This document shows, piece after piece, positions 40,937-49,450 of a stretch of 64,000 bases of DNA. The position numbers and the translations under genes were made by a program. The number at the start of each line of letters is the position of its first letter. The first letter of the stretch is position 1. Location of the stretch: contig JASXSV010000004.1 in assembly GCA_030674915.1 (NCBI GenBank), forward strand, positions 148,163 to 212,162, written 5' to 3'. Below the pieces are notes generated by a model, which did no database searches, was not told the origin of the DNA, and saw only the letters and a list, made by a program, of their open reading frames with translations. This DNA comes from Candidatus Endonucleibacter bathymodioli. GTDB lineage: Bacteria > Pseudomonadota > Gammaproteobacteria > Pseudomonadales > Endozoicomonadaceae.

Positions 40937-42364
40937 ACCTATAAAAGCTATTACGAAATCGAAAAGTCGATCACGGAAAACCCTGAATTTGACACCAAGA
41001 AAGCGCAGAAGAAACTGCGCTCCCATGTGGAAAACAGTCAGCAGACGATCAACACCAAAGCTGAGATCATGCTGGAGCATTTCATTCCCAGCGTGGTCAA
41101 CGCCAAGAAACTGCACGGCAAGGCCAAAGGGATGGTGATTACGCAGAATATCGAAACGGCTATTCGCTATTACCAAGCGATCACGCGGTTGCTTGAGGCA
41201 CAGGGCAAACCTTTCAAGGCGGTGGTTGCGTTTTCCGGTGATAAAACGGTGGATGGAATAGAGTATACCGAGGCAGGAATAAACGGCTTTCCCGAAACAA
41301 AAACGCGGGACAAATTCAATACGGACGAGTATCGCCTGTTGATCGTGCCTAATAAATATCTGACAGGTTTCGACCAACCTAAACTGGCGGCGATGTATGT
41401 AGACAAAAAATTACAAGGTGTTATGGCGGTGTAGGCGTTGTCACGTCTTAACCGCTCCGCGCCAAAACTGGGAAAGAAAACCGAAGACCTGTTTATTCTG
41501 GATTTCTTTAACAACGTTGATGACATCAAGACCGCTTTTGACCCCTTCTACACCGCGACCAGCCTGTCTGAAGCCACCGATATCAATGTTCTGCATGAAC
41601 TGAAAGATGTACTGGATGATGTGGGTATTTATGACTGGCATGAAGTGGAGGATTTCGTGGCGCGGTATTTCAACAATGAAGACGCTGACAGCCTTAGCCC
41701 TATCATTGATGTTGCCGCTAACCGATTCAATGCCGAATTGGAGTTAGAGAACGACGACAAGATTGATTTCAAGATAAAGGCCAAGCAGTTCGTGAAAATA
41801 TATGGGCAAATGGCATCGATCATGCCGTTTGAATAGATCGCTTGGGAAAAGCTGTTCTGGTTTCTGAAATTCATTATTCCCAAGCTAAAGGTTAAAGACC
41901 CTGATCAGTCGTTGCTGGATGCATTGCTCGAATCGGTTGATTTGTCGTCTTATGGGTTAGAGCGCGTGAAGCTCAATCACTCGATTGGGTTGGACGACTC
42001 CGAAACAGAGGTGGATCCACAGAATCCAAACCCACGAAATGCGCACACAGAAGACGACAAAGACCAGCTGAATGAAATCATCAGGACCTTTAATGAGCGG
42101 TGGTTTCAGGGATGGAGCGCAACGCCGGAAAAGCAGCGCGTAAAATTTGTCAACATAGCAGATAGCATCAAGGCGCACCCAGATTTTGAAAGCAAATATA
42201 AAAACAACCCAGACCCACATAATCGTGGGCTGGTGTTCGAAAAAATGCTAGAAGACATTATGCTGAACCGTAGAAAAGACGAGCTGGAATTGTATAAGCT
42301 CTTTGCCAATGATGCCGCGTTCAAGCGGTCGTGGGAAGAAAGTCTACAACGCTTGATTAAGTAG
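40937..42364 (+). pseudogene. hsdR, C-terminal half
   Basis: This continues hsdR in sense on the plus strand: after ACC come TYKSYYEIEKSITENPEF, the LLIVPNKYLTGFDQPKLAAM motif and the motif-VI arginine helix ALSRLNRSAP, ending at LQRLIK. A single frame is open except for two amber stops. TAG at 41432 stands where Gln is expected before ALSRLNR, and TAG at 41834 where Glu is expected before IAWEKLFW. Joining this to 35941 through the shared ACC restores NYTTYKSYY across the insertion site. Confidence 0.92.
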
Positions 42365-42528
42365 TATTAATTGCTAAAAGAAATATAAAAAGATATAATC
42401 CACCCGAACGGCACAAGGCACTTTTCGTTTATACCTATGTTTTGCAGACCTGTGGTTAACGACGTTAGCCATCAAATACACATAAATGTACTCACTTTAA
42501 AGCGCACTAAATACAGAGGAATGTCAAA

Positions 42529-42990
42529 ATGACACAAATTAAAAATACGCTATTAACCATTAGCATTATTTTTGCAAGTTTTATATTGCCACAACAGATA
42601 TATGCCCACTGTCAAATTCCTTGTGGTATCTTTGATGATCACGCTCGCATTAAAGCTATGCTAGAAGATACAGCAACTATCGAAAAGTCAGTCCATTTAG
42701 TTGCTGAACTATCGGGGAAAACTGATGCTCAATCCAATAACAACATAGTTCGTTGGGTAACAAACAAAGAAAAGCATGCAGAAAATATTATTTCTACTAT
42801 CAGCGATTACTTTTTGACGCAACGAGTTACGCCAACACAAAAAGACTATACTGAGCGTTTGACAAAACACCATGCGGTAATCATTGCAGCAGTGAAGGCT
42901 AAGCAGAATGCTGACCTATCCTATGTTAAAGATCTAAAGAACAATATTGAGGCATTATTACCTTACTACCCTGAGCATAAACACGAATGA
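42529..42990 (+). CDS. sodN: Nickel superoxide dismutase with signal peptide
   Basis: Disproportionates superoxide with a nickel ion bound by the N-terminal hook of the mature enzyme. A hydrophobic Sec-type signal peptide (residues 1-26) ends IYA, and the next residues are HCQIPCGIF. These give His1, Cys2 and Cys6, the three ligand residues of the nickel hook. Cleavage by ordinary signal peptidase would free the N-terminus, whereas the Streptomyces precursor needs the dedicated protease SodX. The rest is the four-helix bundle (ARIKAMLEDTATIEKSV; NIVRWVTNKEKHAENI). 153 residues in all. No sodX-like gene is adjacent. Periplasmic or secreted location is inferred. Confidence 0.88.
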   Translation: MTQIKNTLLTISIIFASFILPQQIYAHCQIPCGIFDDHARIKAMLEDTATIEKSVHLVAELSGKTDAQSNNNIVRWVTNKEKHAENIISTISDYFLTQRVTPTQKDYTERLTKHHAVIIAAVKAKQNADLSYVKDLKNNIEALLPYYPEHKHE

Positions 42991-43379
42991 ATATGAGTAA
43001 ACACATATCAATATGAAGGTGCGATTAATCCTAGCCATGGTGCAGCCTTAGCTATGAATGAATGGAATATGCAGTATATAAAATAGTGTCTATGACGCCT
43101 ACTTCAGAATGTATAGCATACACAACACATAAATGATAAATCACCTTGCTTTTACTCACCTAATAAATGATACTATATTTGTTTTTTAGGTGTGCAGTTT
43201 AGTACTTTAGCCATAATAGTAGAGCCTCCTATTGCTTATATTTATTGTAGTACTTACGATGGATGTATTATCAATACCATGAGCTTAAACGGAACTCAAA
43301 AAGTTGGTTCAGTTCCGCTTCGCTATACATTTAAGCCAACTATTTTTACCCATTTAATTGGGCGTCGGGTTATAAAAAC
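42991..43379. other. Gap between sodN and the short zinc-finger gene
   Basis: About 390 bases. A GTG-started 66-codon frame at 43192-43392 runs into the next gene in another frame. It has no family resemblance and I do not accept it. No other signal is seen. Confidence 0.35.
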
Positions 43380-43832
43380 ATGCATAGATTAAATACTACT
43401 ATATCACTTGATAGCGACAACACAGGGGCTATTTACCTGTCTGCTAGAATAGAAGAGCGGGAAATAATTCCTTGGCTGGAGTCATTAAAAAAAGTTCTTA
43501 CTCCAATTGAGTTTTTTCAATACACATTAAATCAACAAAAACGTGATAACAATACTCACCACATAACAGTTATCAATACTGTTGAATTTCCCAAAATTAA
43601 TTGTGATTTATCTGTTGTTATTGGATATCAGGTTCAAATTAATATTTTTGGCGTTGGAACTATTATTGATTACGACTGCTGTTTGTGTAGTATGAAATAT
43701 TCTAATCATAGTAAACTAAAAAGACATATGTTGATTCATATGAATGAGCATCCTTGCATATGCAAGGTTTGTGGTAATACATTTAAAAGAAAAGATAATA
43801 TGAACAGACATATGAAAATTTATGCAAAGTAA
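43380..43832 (+). CDS. Short protein with one and a half C2H2 zinc fingers
   Basis: 150 residues. The first 95 are unrecognised. Residues about 101-123 form a normal C2H2 finger (YDCCLCSMKYSNHSKLKRH, ending MLIH). A second finger follows (CKVCGNTFKRKDNMNRH), whose last His is replaced by Tyr before a TAA stop. In the same frame after the stop the sequence continues with CTWCGNK, the start of a third finger, to 43915. This is probably a decaying relative of the ten-finger gene at 24.7 kb. No signal peptide is visible on this start. A functional product is uncertain. Confidence 0.6.
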   Translation: MHRLNTTISLDSDNTGAIYLSARIEEREIIPWLESLKKVLTPIEFFQYTLNQQKRDNNTHHITVINTVEFPKINCDLSVVIGYQVQINIFGVGTIIDYDCCLCSMKYSNHSKLKRHMLIHMNEHPCICKVCGNTFKRKDNMNRHMKIYAK

Positions 43833-43999
43833 AATATTTATCCATGCACTTGGTGTGGCAATAAAATTATTATTAGTAATGAGATTGTAGAGAAATTTAT
43901 GCATGCCATTTAATTTTAGCACCGCGTGATACAATTGACTTTTTGCTTTTCTAAATATGTGACACTCAACCTTTTATTTATTTTTTCTGGAATTAATAT

Positions 44000-45169
44000 A
44001 TGACAAATTTCAGCTTGCCAGCCTTATTACTTTCATGTATTACCTTTTTATTTACAGGGTACATAGGTGCAGGAGAATTTAATATATCTTATTATAAAAA
44101 GAATGAAATTATGTTTTCAGGTAATGGAGAGGTTTTTAGATTTCCTTTGTCATTTCTCAAAGATGCTAATTGGAATATAGACTGTTTTTCCACAACTGGC
44201 GAGAGTAATGAGACTAAAGTTTTATGTTGTTTTAGTAGAAAGAAAATAATACTTGCTTTTGAACCAAACTTAAATAAACATGAAGTTGATTTAGATCTTG
44301 CTTTAAATCTAAACCTAACTTTAAATCTAGATTCAGACTTGCCTTTGACTTTGGGGTGCAATAATATAAAACAACATAAAAGTTTTATTGATGGACAGAA
44401 GTTTATTCATATCAAGAATAAAATAAAGAGAGATCATGAACTCTTGAGAGGCATTGATTTATTAGAATTAATGTGTAAGTTAAATCAATACTTTAATAAT
44501 ACGCAAGGTGAAGCAGGCAAGGCAAAGAGCTTATTTCTTAGCTCCGTTATAGAAAATATATGTTTACATACAGGCAATGAAGAATTCACAGATGATGATG
44601 TAAATGAAAAGCACGGCTCTGATGATGATGGGGTAATGGTTACTATGTTAGTGATACTGGATAACAGTGTTCTAAATCTCAATTATCAGGATGCGCCTAT
44701 ACCGAAAAAATTTATATGCCTTTTGCCAGTATGCAATTATACTTCAGATGTATGGATGAAAATAGCCACACATATGCAGGATGAGCATCCACTAATGGCA
44801 ATAAACAAGAAAAAAAGCATACATGATGCAACAGTGCTTTGGCCTCGTATGCACGACAGAGATAAAAATCATGCTGCTAGAATTAATTTTCCCACAGAAA
44901 TAGAATTAACTAAGGATATTCAAAAACTTTGTTGCGCTGCTGAGTATAAATACAAAATACATATAGTTACTATAGAATATATTATTATTAACAGATATCG
45001 TATTAAGGGTGGGTTCGAGGAGTTTTTTTTTGGTTGCATAAGCGACTTTATACGTAAACATAAGATAAACATTTACTGTAACACGTGTAAAAAATATCGG
45101 CACTCATATATTTCATCAGATCTTCTACCTTATTTTTTTCCCGCTGTAAAATATAGGCATGACACATAA
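44000..45169 (+). CDS. Exported protein with a C2H2-like motif, function unknown
   Basis: 389 residues starting with a signal peptide (about 1-24, hydrophobic core ALLLSCITFLFTGYIGAG). A low-complexity Leu/Asn/Asp stretch (LDLALNLNLTLNLDSDLPL) lies near residues 98-117. Residues about 236-260 contain C-x4-C-x12-H-x4-H (CLLPVCNYTSDVWMKIATH, then MQDEH), a finger-like spacing but not the classical one. A Cys pair (CNTCKKY) lies near the C-terminus. I recognise no family. It converges with the BIR/RING gene across a strong hairpin. Candidate effector by context only. Confidence 0.65.
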   Translation: MTNFSLPALLLSCITFLFTGYIGAGEFNISYYKKNEIMFSGNGEVFRFPLSFLKDANWNIDCFSTTGESNETKVLCCFSRKKIILAFEPNLNKHEVDLDLALNLNLTLNLDSDLPLTLGCNNIKQHKSFIDGQKFIHIKNKIKRDHELLRGIDLLELMCKLNQYFNNTQGEAGKAKSLFLSSVIENICLHTGNEEFTDDDVNEKHGSDDDGVMVTMLVILDNSVLNLNYQDAPIPKKFICLLPVCNYTSDVWMKIATHMQDEHPLMAINKKKSIHDATVLWPRMHDRDKNHAARINFPTEIELTKDIQKLCCAAEYKYKIHIVTIEYIIINRYRIKGGFEEFFFGCISDFIRKHKINIYCNTCKKYRHSYISSDLLPYFFPAVKYRHDT

Positions 45170-45272
45170 CCACTATTTCATTTATAAAAGTATACCTTAA
45201 TTTATGAACCAGTTATTTCTTTAATAATGTTAAATACCACATAAACTTACTAACAACACACCATCTTTTTAC

Positions 45273-45298
45273 GGGTGCCCATCTTTACAAGGACACCC
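45273..45298. terminator. Hairpin between convergent effector-like genes
   Basis: GGGTGCCC and GGACACCC pair over eight positions (one G-T pair) around a 10-base loop. The hairpin lies 104 bases past one stop and 11 past the other of two converging genes. It is GC-rich in an AT-rich region, so a bidirectional terminator is plausible, though T-runs are weak. Confidence 0.5.
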
Positions 45299-45308
45299 AG
45301 TTTCATAT

Positions 45309-47330
45309 CTATTGCTTATAGATAAACCTGTAAATACCATGGATATCTATTCTACACATAGGGCATCTTAGCGGCTGGATTGAGAGGAATTCATATGCCC
45401 TCCAGCACTTTTCTTCCATTGAGTGACGGCAGGACCTAAATCCTATCATTTCCGTTACTCCGTTTTTAAGGTCATCTAGGCAAATCACACAACTAGAAGA
45501 GATATATGGTGCGCATGGTGATAGAGAACATTTGCTATCTGGAAATATACCTCTAAAACAATCATCATCTTTCAAGTTAAGCGACTCAGATTCATGCATG
45601 TTTTTCACAATCTGCTCAATATACTTATCAGCATATTTTTGGGTGATTTTAGAATCACGTGACTGAAAATGATTTTTATTGATTTTAGCTTGTAGTTCTT
45701 TTATAGAACAATCAAAGATTGACTTTACCGCTTCTAATACAAATAATTTCATACTTTTAATTGAAATAGGTACTAGCGCCATATTAGGTTCTACATGTTC
45801 TGGTAGGGGGTGGCCATTTTTGAGCAGACCCCACAACTCCCACATATAAAAAATACAAATATGCTGAATCACTATAAATCCTATTTCATCATCATTCGGT
45901 ATCGCCATATGAAAGCGGTCAACGTCTGTTTTATAGTGGTGCTCCTCATACTCGCGCCTAAATGAGTAAGTTTGTATTTCAGAAGAAAGTAGACTTTGAC
46001 GAAGACGACTCAGTATTATTTTCTCAAAAAACATTTTAGATAGACTATGTATAAGATCATTAACCTCCATAATATTAACTGTATTTTCTAATAATACATG
46101 TCTAGGTGCCATATAGAGCAAGACTCCTGCATCCGACATGATTACTTTATCACGACCTATTACTTCCCCCTTTTTACTGATTAATTGACTGAGAGTTGCA
46201 TTTACCCCTATTGTAACTCTAGTATATGCTGGACGATAACATAAAGAAGAATCCGCAAAAGCTTTTTTTAAATCTATATGTTGAGCGTCATCTACTTTAG
46301 ATATTGTTGACAGTAATTTCCTATCCATTTCCATCATAAGAGACAAGAAAAGAAATCTAATTTGTCTGCAATATTTATAGTCAAAATACATATTTTTCAA
46401 TGCTCTTACTGACTGGAAACTACACCATGGATAATTATCATATTCTTTTACAATAACAGGGAATGAAGTATCGTTGGAACTCATGTCAAACAACACGCCA
46501 AATCTAACAGGAGAAGTTTTTTGCAGTTCTCTATGGAAGCAATTAAATTCTGTTATATCACCCTCTGTAATATCTATCGTCCTAAGATACATCTTTTCAT
46601 ATAAGTATTTATAGTCAGGATTTTCTTTACCTGATGTTTCCAATAAGTATTCATTTGATGTAGTTGTTGATCTGGGCTCAATTAGTTTTTCATCTAAAGA
46701 CGCAGATTTATTAATGTCTGACAATAGATCATCAATAGGTGCAAGGTCCGGCTTACCATCTGGTATCTCAACTTGCGCTGCGACGATTATATTATCAACT
46801 GGTGGTTGCGCTAAATATAAAGATTCTGGAGATCTTTGTCGAACTGTACTAGGTGGTGGCTTTACAAAAGAAGTCGCGGAAAGTGGCTGTGCGCTATTAA
46901 TATACTTGCAATTACTACTATGTAGAGATCTTAGGTCTTTGGATGTAAAATAATGTTTAGCACGTACCCCTTCACCGCAAGAAAAACAGTTAACGATAGT
47001 ATATTCTTTTTTAGAAACCCCCGTATAGAAATAACCTTCTCTTGCAAAATCATGCGGGGTTAGCTGGGTAAATTCAGTCAAGATATGCTTATCAAAAATG
47101 CTAGCATCAACATCCTCAATGAGGCTAGCATCAGTATCCTTAATAAAGGTTAGAAATCGTCTATTAAAACTATTATACTCTGGATTACCAAACCCTCCAA
47201 AGCTTACACCACTTATCAGGTTGCTGATGAGAATAAATAACCCATATACGAAAATTCTACGTATACACTGTTTCTTTAATAAAATGTTTTTTTTCTTACT
47301 CAAAATACTGTTCACTTCTAACTTCCTCAT
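45309..47330 (-). CDS. Exported BIR-like plus RING-finger protein (IAP-like)
   Basis: 673 residues. Residues 22-45 form a signal peptide or anchor (IRRIFVYGLFILISNLISG). Residues about 51-145 resemble a BIR domain: FAREGYFYTGVSKKEYTIV then CFSCGEG, with Cys115, Cys118, His137 and Cys141. The spacing is C-x2-C-x18-H-x3-C rather than the usual C-x2-C-x16-H-x6-C, so the fold is diverged. Residues 614-659 are a RING finger: Cys614, Cys617, Cys634, His636, Cys642, Cys656, Cys659; the fifth ligand position holds Glu639. This is the N-BIR to C-RING order of animal inhibitor-of-apoptosis proteins, which bind caspases and act as ubiquitin ligases. The middle 450 residues are unrecognised. The GTG at 47315 has a better ribosome site (AGGAAG) than the ATG at 47330. 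Host apoptosis control is inference. Confidence 0.82.
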   Translation of the reverse strand: MRKLEVNSILSKKKNILLKKQCIRRIFVYGLFILISNLISGVSFGGFGNPEYNSFNRRFLTFIKDTDASLIEDVDASIFDKHILTEFTQLTPHDFAREGYFYTGVSKKEYTIVNCFSCGEGVRAKHYFTSKDLRSLHSSNCKYINSAQPLSATSFVKPPPSTVRQRSPESLYLAQPPVDNIIVAAQVEIPDGKPDLAPIDDLLSDINKSASLDEKLIEPRSTTTSNEYLLETSGKENPDYKYLYEKMYLRTIDITEGDITEFNCFHRELQKTSPVRFGVLFDMSSNDTSFPVIVKEYDNYPWCSFQSVRALKNMYFDYKYCRQIRFLFLSLMMEMDRKLLSTISKVDDAQHIDLKKAFADSSLCYRPAYTRVTIGVNATLSQLISKKGEVIGRDKVIMSDAGVLLYMAPRHVLLENTVNIMEVNDLIHSLSKMFFEKIILSRLRQSLLSSEIQTYSFRREYEEHHYKTDVDRFHMAIPNDDEIGFIVIQHICIFYMWELWGLLKNGHPLPEHVEPNMALVPISIKSMKLFVLEAVKSIFDCSIKELQAKINKNHFQSRDSKITQKYADKYIEQIVKNMHESESLNLKDDDCFRGIFPDSKCSLSPCAPYISSSCVICLDDLKNGVTEMIGFRSCRHSMEEKCWRAYEFLSIQPLRCPMCRIDIHGIYRFIYKQ

Positions 47331-47396
47331 GTTTGTTTTAAAAAATAAAAATGCTCTGCTGTAGCGCGACTATAATAATTACAATTATTCAAACAT

Positions 47397-47456
47397 CAAC
47401 ATATCAACATATCAACATATCAACATATCAACATATCAACATATCAACAATCCTAG
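47397..47456. repeat. 8-bp tandem repeat upstream of the BIR/RING gene
   Basis: Seven perfect copies of caacatat plus a partial eighth lie 67-126 bases upstream of the BIR/RING start. That position is where promoter spacing or activator binding could be altered by slippage. No regulator or promoter was identified. Confidence 0.95.
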
Positions 47457-47470
47457 CACATTTTCCCTAA

Positions 47471-47946
47471 GGAATCTCTAAACAAGCACGTTTGTTTTTT
47501 ACCCACGCTTTAAAAGCCAAATTTAAATTTATGGTGTATATATTTATCTTATGGGCGTGTTTTTAGGTAAATTCGCCCTATTTTTTTCGTTTTTCCTCGC
47601 TATTGGCGAGTTTTGGGCGGATTAACCCCCCCAAACGCTCTCGTAGCATGTAAAGATTGGCCAGTCCAAGCAGGGTGAATACTTGAACTGCATTTTTTAC
47701 TAAGCCTTTGTAGCTGGCTTTCTTGTATCCGAACTGACATTTTATCACTCTAAAGCAATGTTCTACTCTGGCACGAATCTGTGAGTTTTTGCGGTTTTGT
47801 TTCTTTTGTGATGAACTCATATTTTTCTTTGGTTTACGTTTATCATTAACCTTCCAGCTCATGCCAAGGCTGCGTGCTCCTCGTTTGTAAGTGTCACTAG
47901 TATAACCCGCATCTGCGAATACTACTTTGTCATCTTTGCACAGCGT
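47471..47946 (-). pseudogene. Truncated IS5-family element
   Basis: The minus strand carries the last third of the same IS5 transposase as at 4.1-5.1 kb, from DDKVVFADAGYTSDTYKRG to the stop at 47578. It keeps Trp where the first copy has TAG. An end-like GGAATCTCTAAACAAG is at 47471. The upstream two thirds are missing beyond about 47943. No functional transposase. Confidence 0.8.
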
Positions 47947-48167
47947 CTACCAAAAATTGGACTATCAACCTGTGAATCGACCACAATGTGTAGGCGCACT
48001 TAAAAATATGGGCTTAATCGTATGCTCTCTGAGGGTTTATGATGCTGCTTTAATCCGACTCAGGCAGTAGAAAATGAGAATTTTATACGACTAAAAATTA
48101 AAATAAAGGATGGTCCTTCCCTTTACAGAAGAACACCGTGACAGTTGCTGATTTTAGATATTTCCCT
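47947..48167. other. Gap beside the IS5 fragment
   Basis: About 220 bases, AT-rich, with no recognised gene. It holds the downstream region of the following minus-strand gene. Confidence 0.3.
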
Positions 48168-49450
48168 TTAATGTTTATCTAAGAAATGTATAGCGCTTAG
48201 CCTGTCTTTTTCTATATTAGGGTCCAAGTTCAGGAAAAAGATTATGGAAATTACAGGTGAAAATGTGCATAAGCATTTCGTGTTTTTTTCGATTAAATCT
48301 GTATCTATTAGTTTATATTGGCCTGCTGTTGTAGTATAATCTGTCCCAATTATTTGTTGATGAGTAGTATTTGTACCATCAGTTACGACATCATCATAAT
48401 CATCATCAATAGGGCAAGAAAACTCAGAAAGATTGCTGTAAGGGTTCCAATTAGTACGAATGCAAGCCATTTGAGTAATGGCTAAATAGTTTTTCTGAGT
48501 ATCAAACAGTTTTTCTCCATGTTGTTTTTCACAGGTGGCATCTACATCCTCAGAGTATGGCAGTATAGAAAATGGATGGCGAAGACTTTGTGTCTCAAGA
48601 TTAATACTTTGTGTTTCAGGGCTAATAATGGAATATCGACTTCTTAAGTACTCTTCATTAAATTTAGAATATGATCCAGATATGTAAAAACATCGTGATG
48701 TTTTAGAGGCTGCACTATCTTGAGTTTTCAAATGAGTTGTTGTGTGTATAGATGGTATGATAAAAGATTGTTTACATCTTCTATCTGGATGATTAAGGGT
48801 GCAAAGATTCATAGTACTTTTAATGCACTGATAATCGTTCTTTAGGCGTACCAAGAATTTAGCTTCTGTCTCTTGATCATTGGATTTAGCAAATACAGCT
48901 ATTTTTTGTATATAAGTATTCTTTCGCAAATTATTTTTTAGTCTATCCGTCCAAACTTTTGATGGCTCAAGCCTGACATTTGCAAAGAAAAACTCAAGTT
49001 CTGTTCTATCTAGGTCCTTGCTTGTATCAATTAGTTCTGCTTTTGTATGAATCATCTGGAAAGCAGTTTTTCCATCAGGGCTACGAATAGATAATTGATA
49101 TAAAGGTTCTAAATCTCCAGCGTCTGATGTGGTATATCCTCGTGTGGATGATACCGCGTGATCTTTTGGTGAACTATTTTCTATGTTTGTATTTTCTTTG
49201 AGTTGTAAATTTGGTTCCACATCGTCTTGGAGAGGTGTGAATTTAAGTCCTGTATAGGATCCAGGTGTTTTATTTTCATTTGGGTCTTCAATATTTAGTG
49301 TAGAGATGCTTTCAGGCAATGATTTAGATGTAGATCCCGCAAGACATTTTTTTTCACTTAATTCATTTTCATGTGGTTTCTTTTCGTGCTGTTCCTTGCT
49401 GTATGCTCCAAACTGTTGTAAGAGTTCCTGAGAATAGTCGGGAGTCCATC
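48168..49450 (-). CDS. Downstream frame of a split exported protein
   Basis: This frame is open from 49451 down to 48168 (427 codons). Its only initiation codon near the start is a TTG at 49319 without a convincing ribosome site. It probably is the C-terminal part of the preceding protein: it is open through the overlap with no ATG, GTG or TTG for 44 codons, and it becomes continuous with the upstream frame at the slip site A_AAA_AAA_G (49451-49458). The sequence is hydrophilic, Ser/Thr/Asp-rich, with scattered Cys and no recognised domain. The FFLNLDPN segment is the only hydrophobic stretch. Alternatives are a plain frameshift mutation or a separate weakly started gene. Confidence 0.6.

Noticed and set aside
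47397-47456. CRISPR-like array
   Set aside because: 8-bp units directly adjoining, no spacers.
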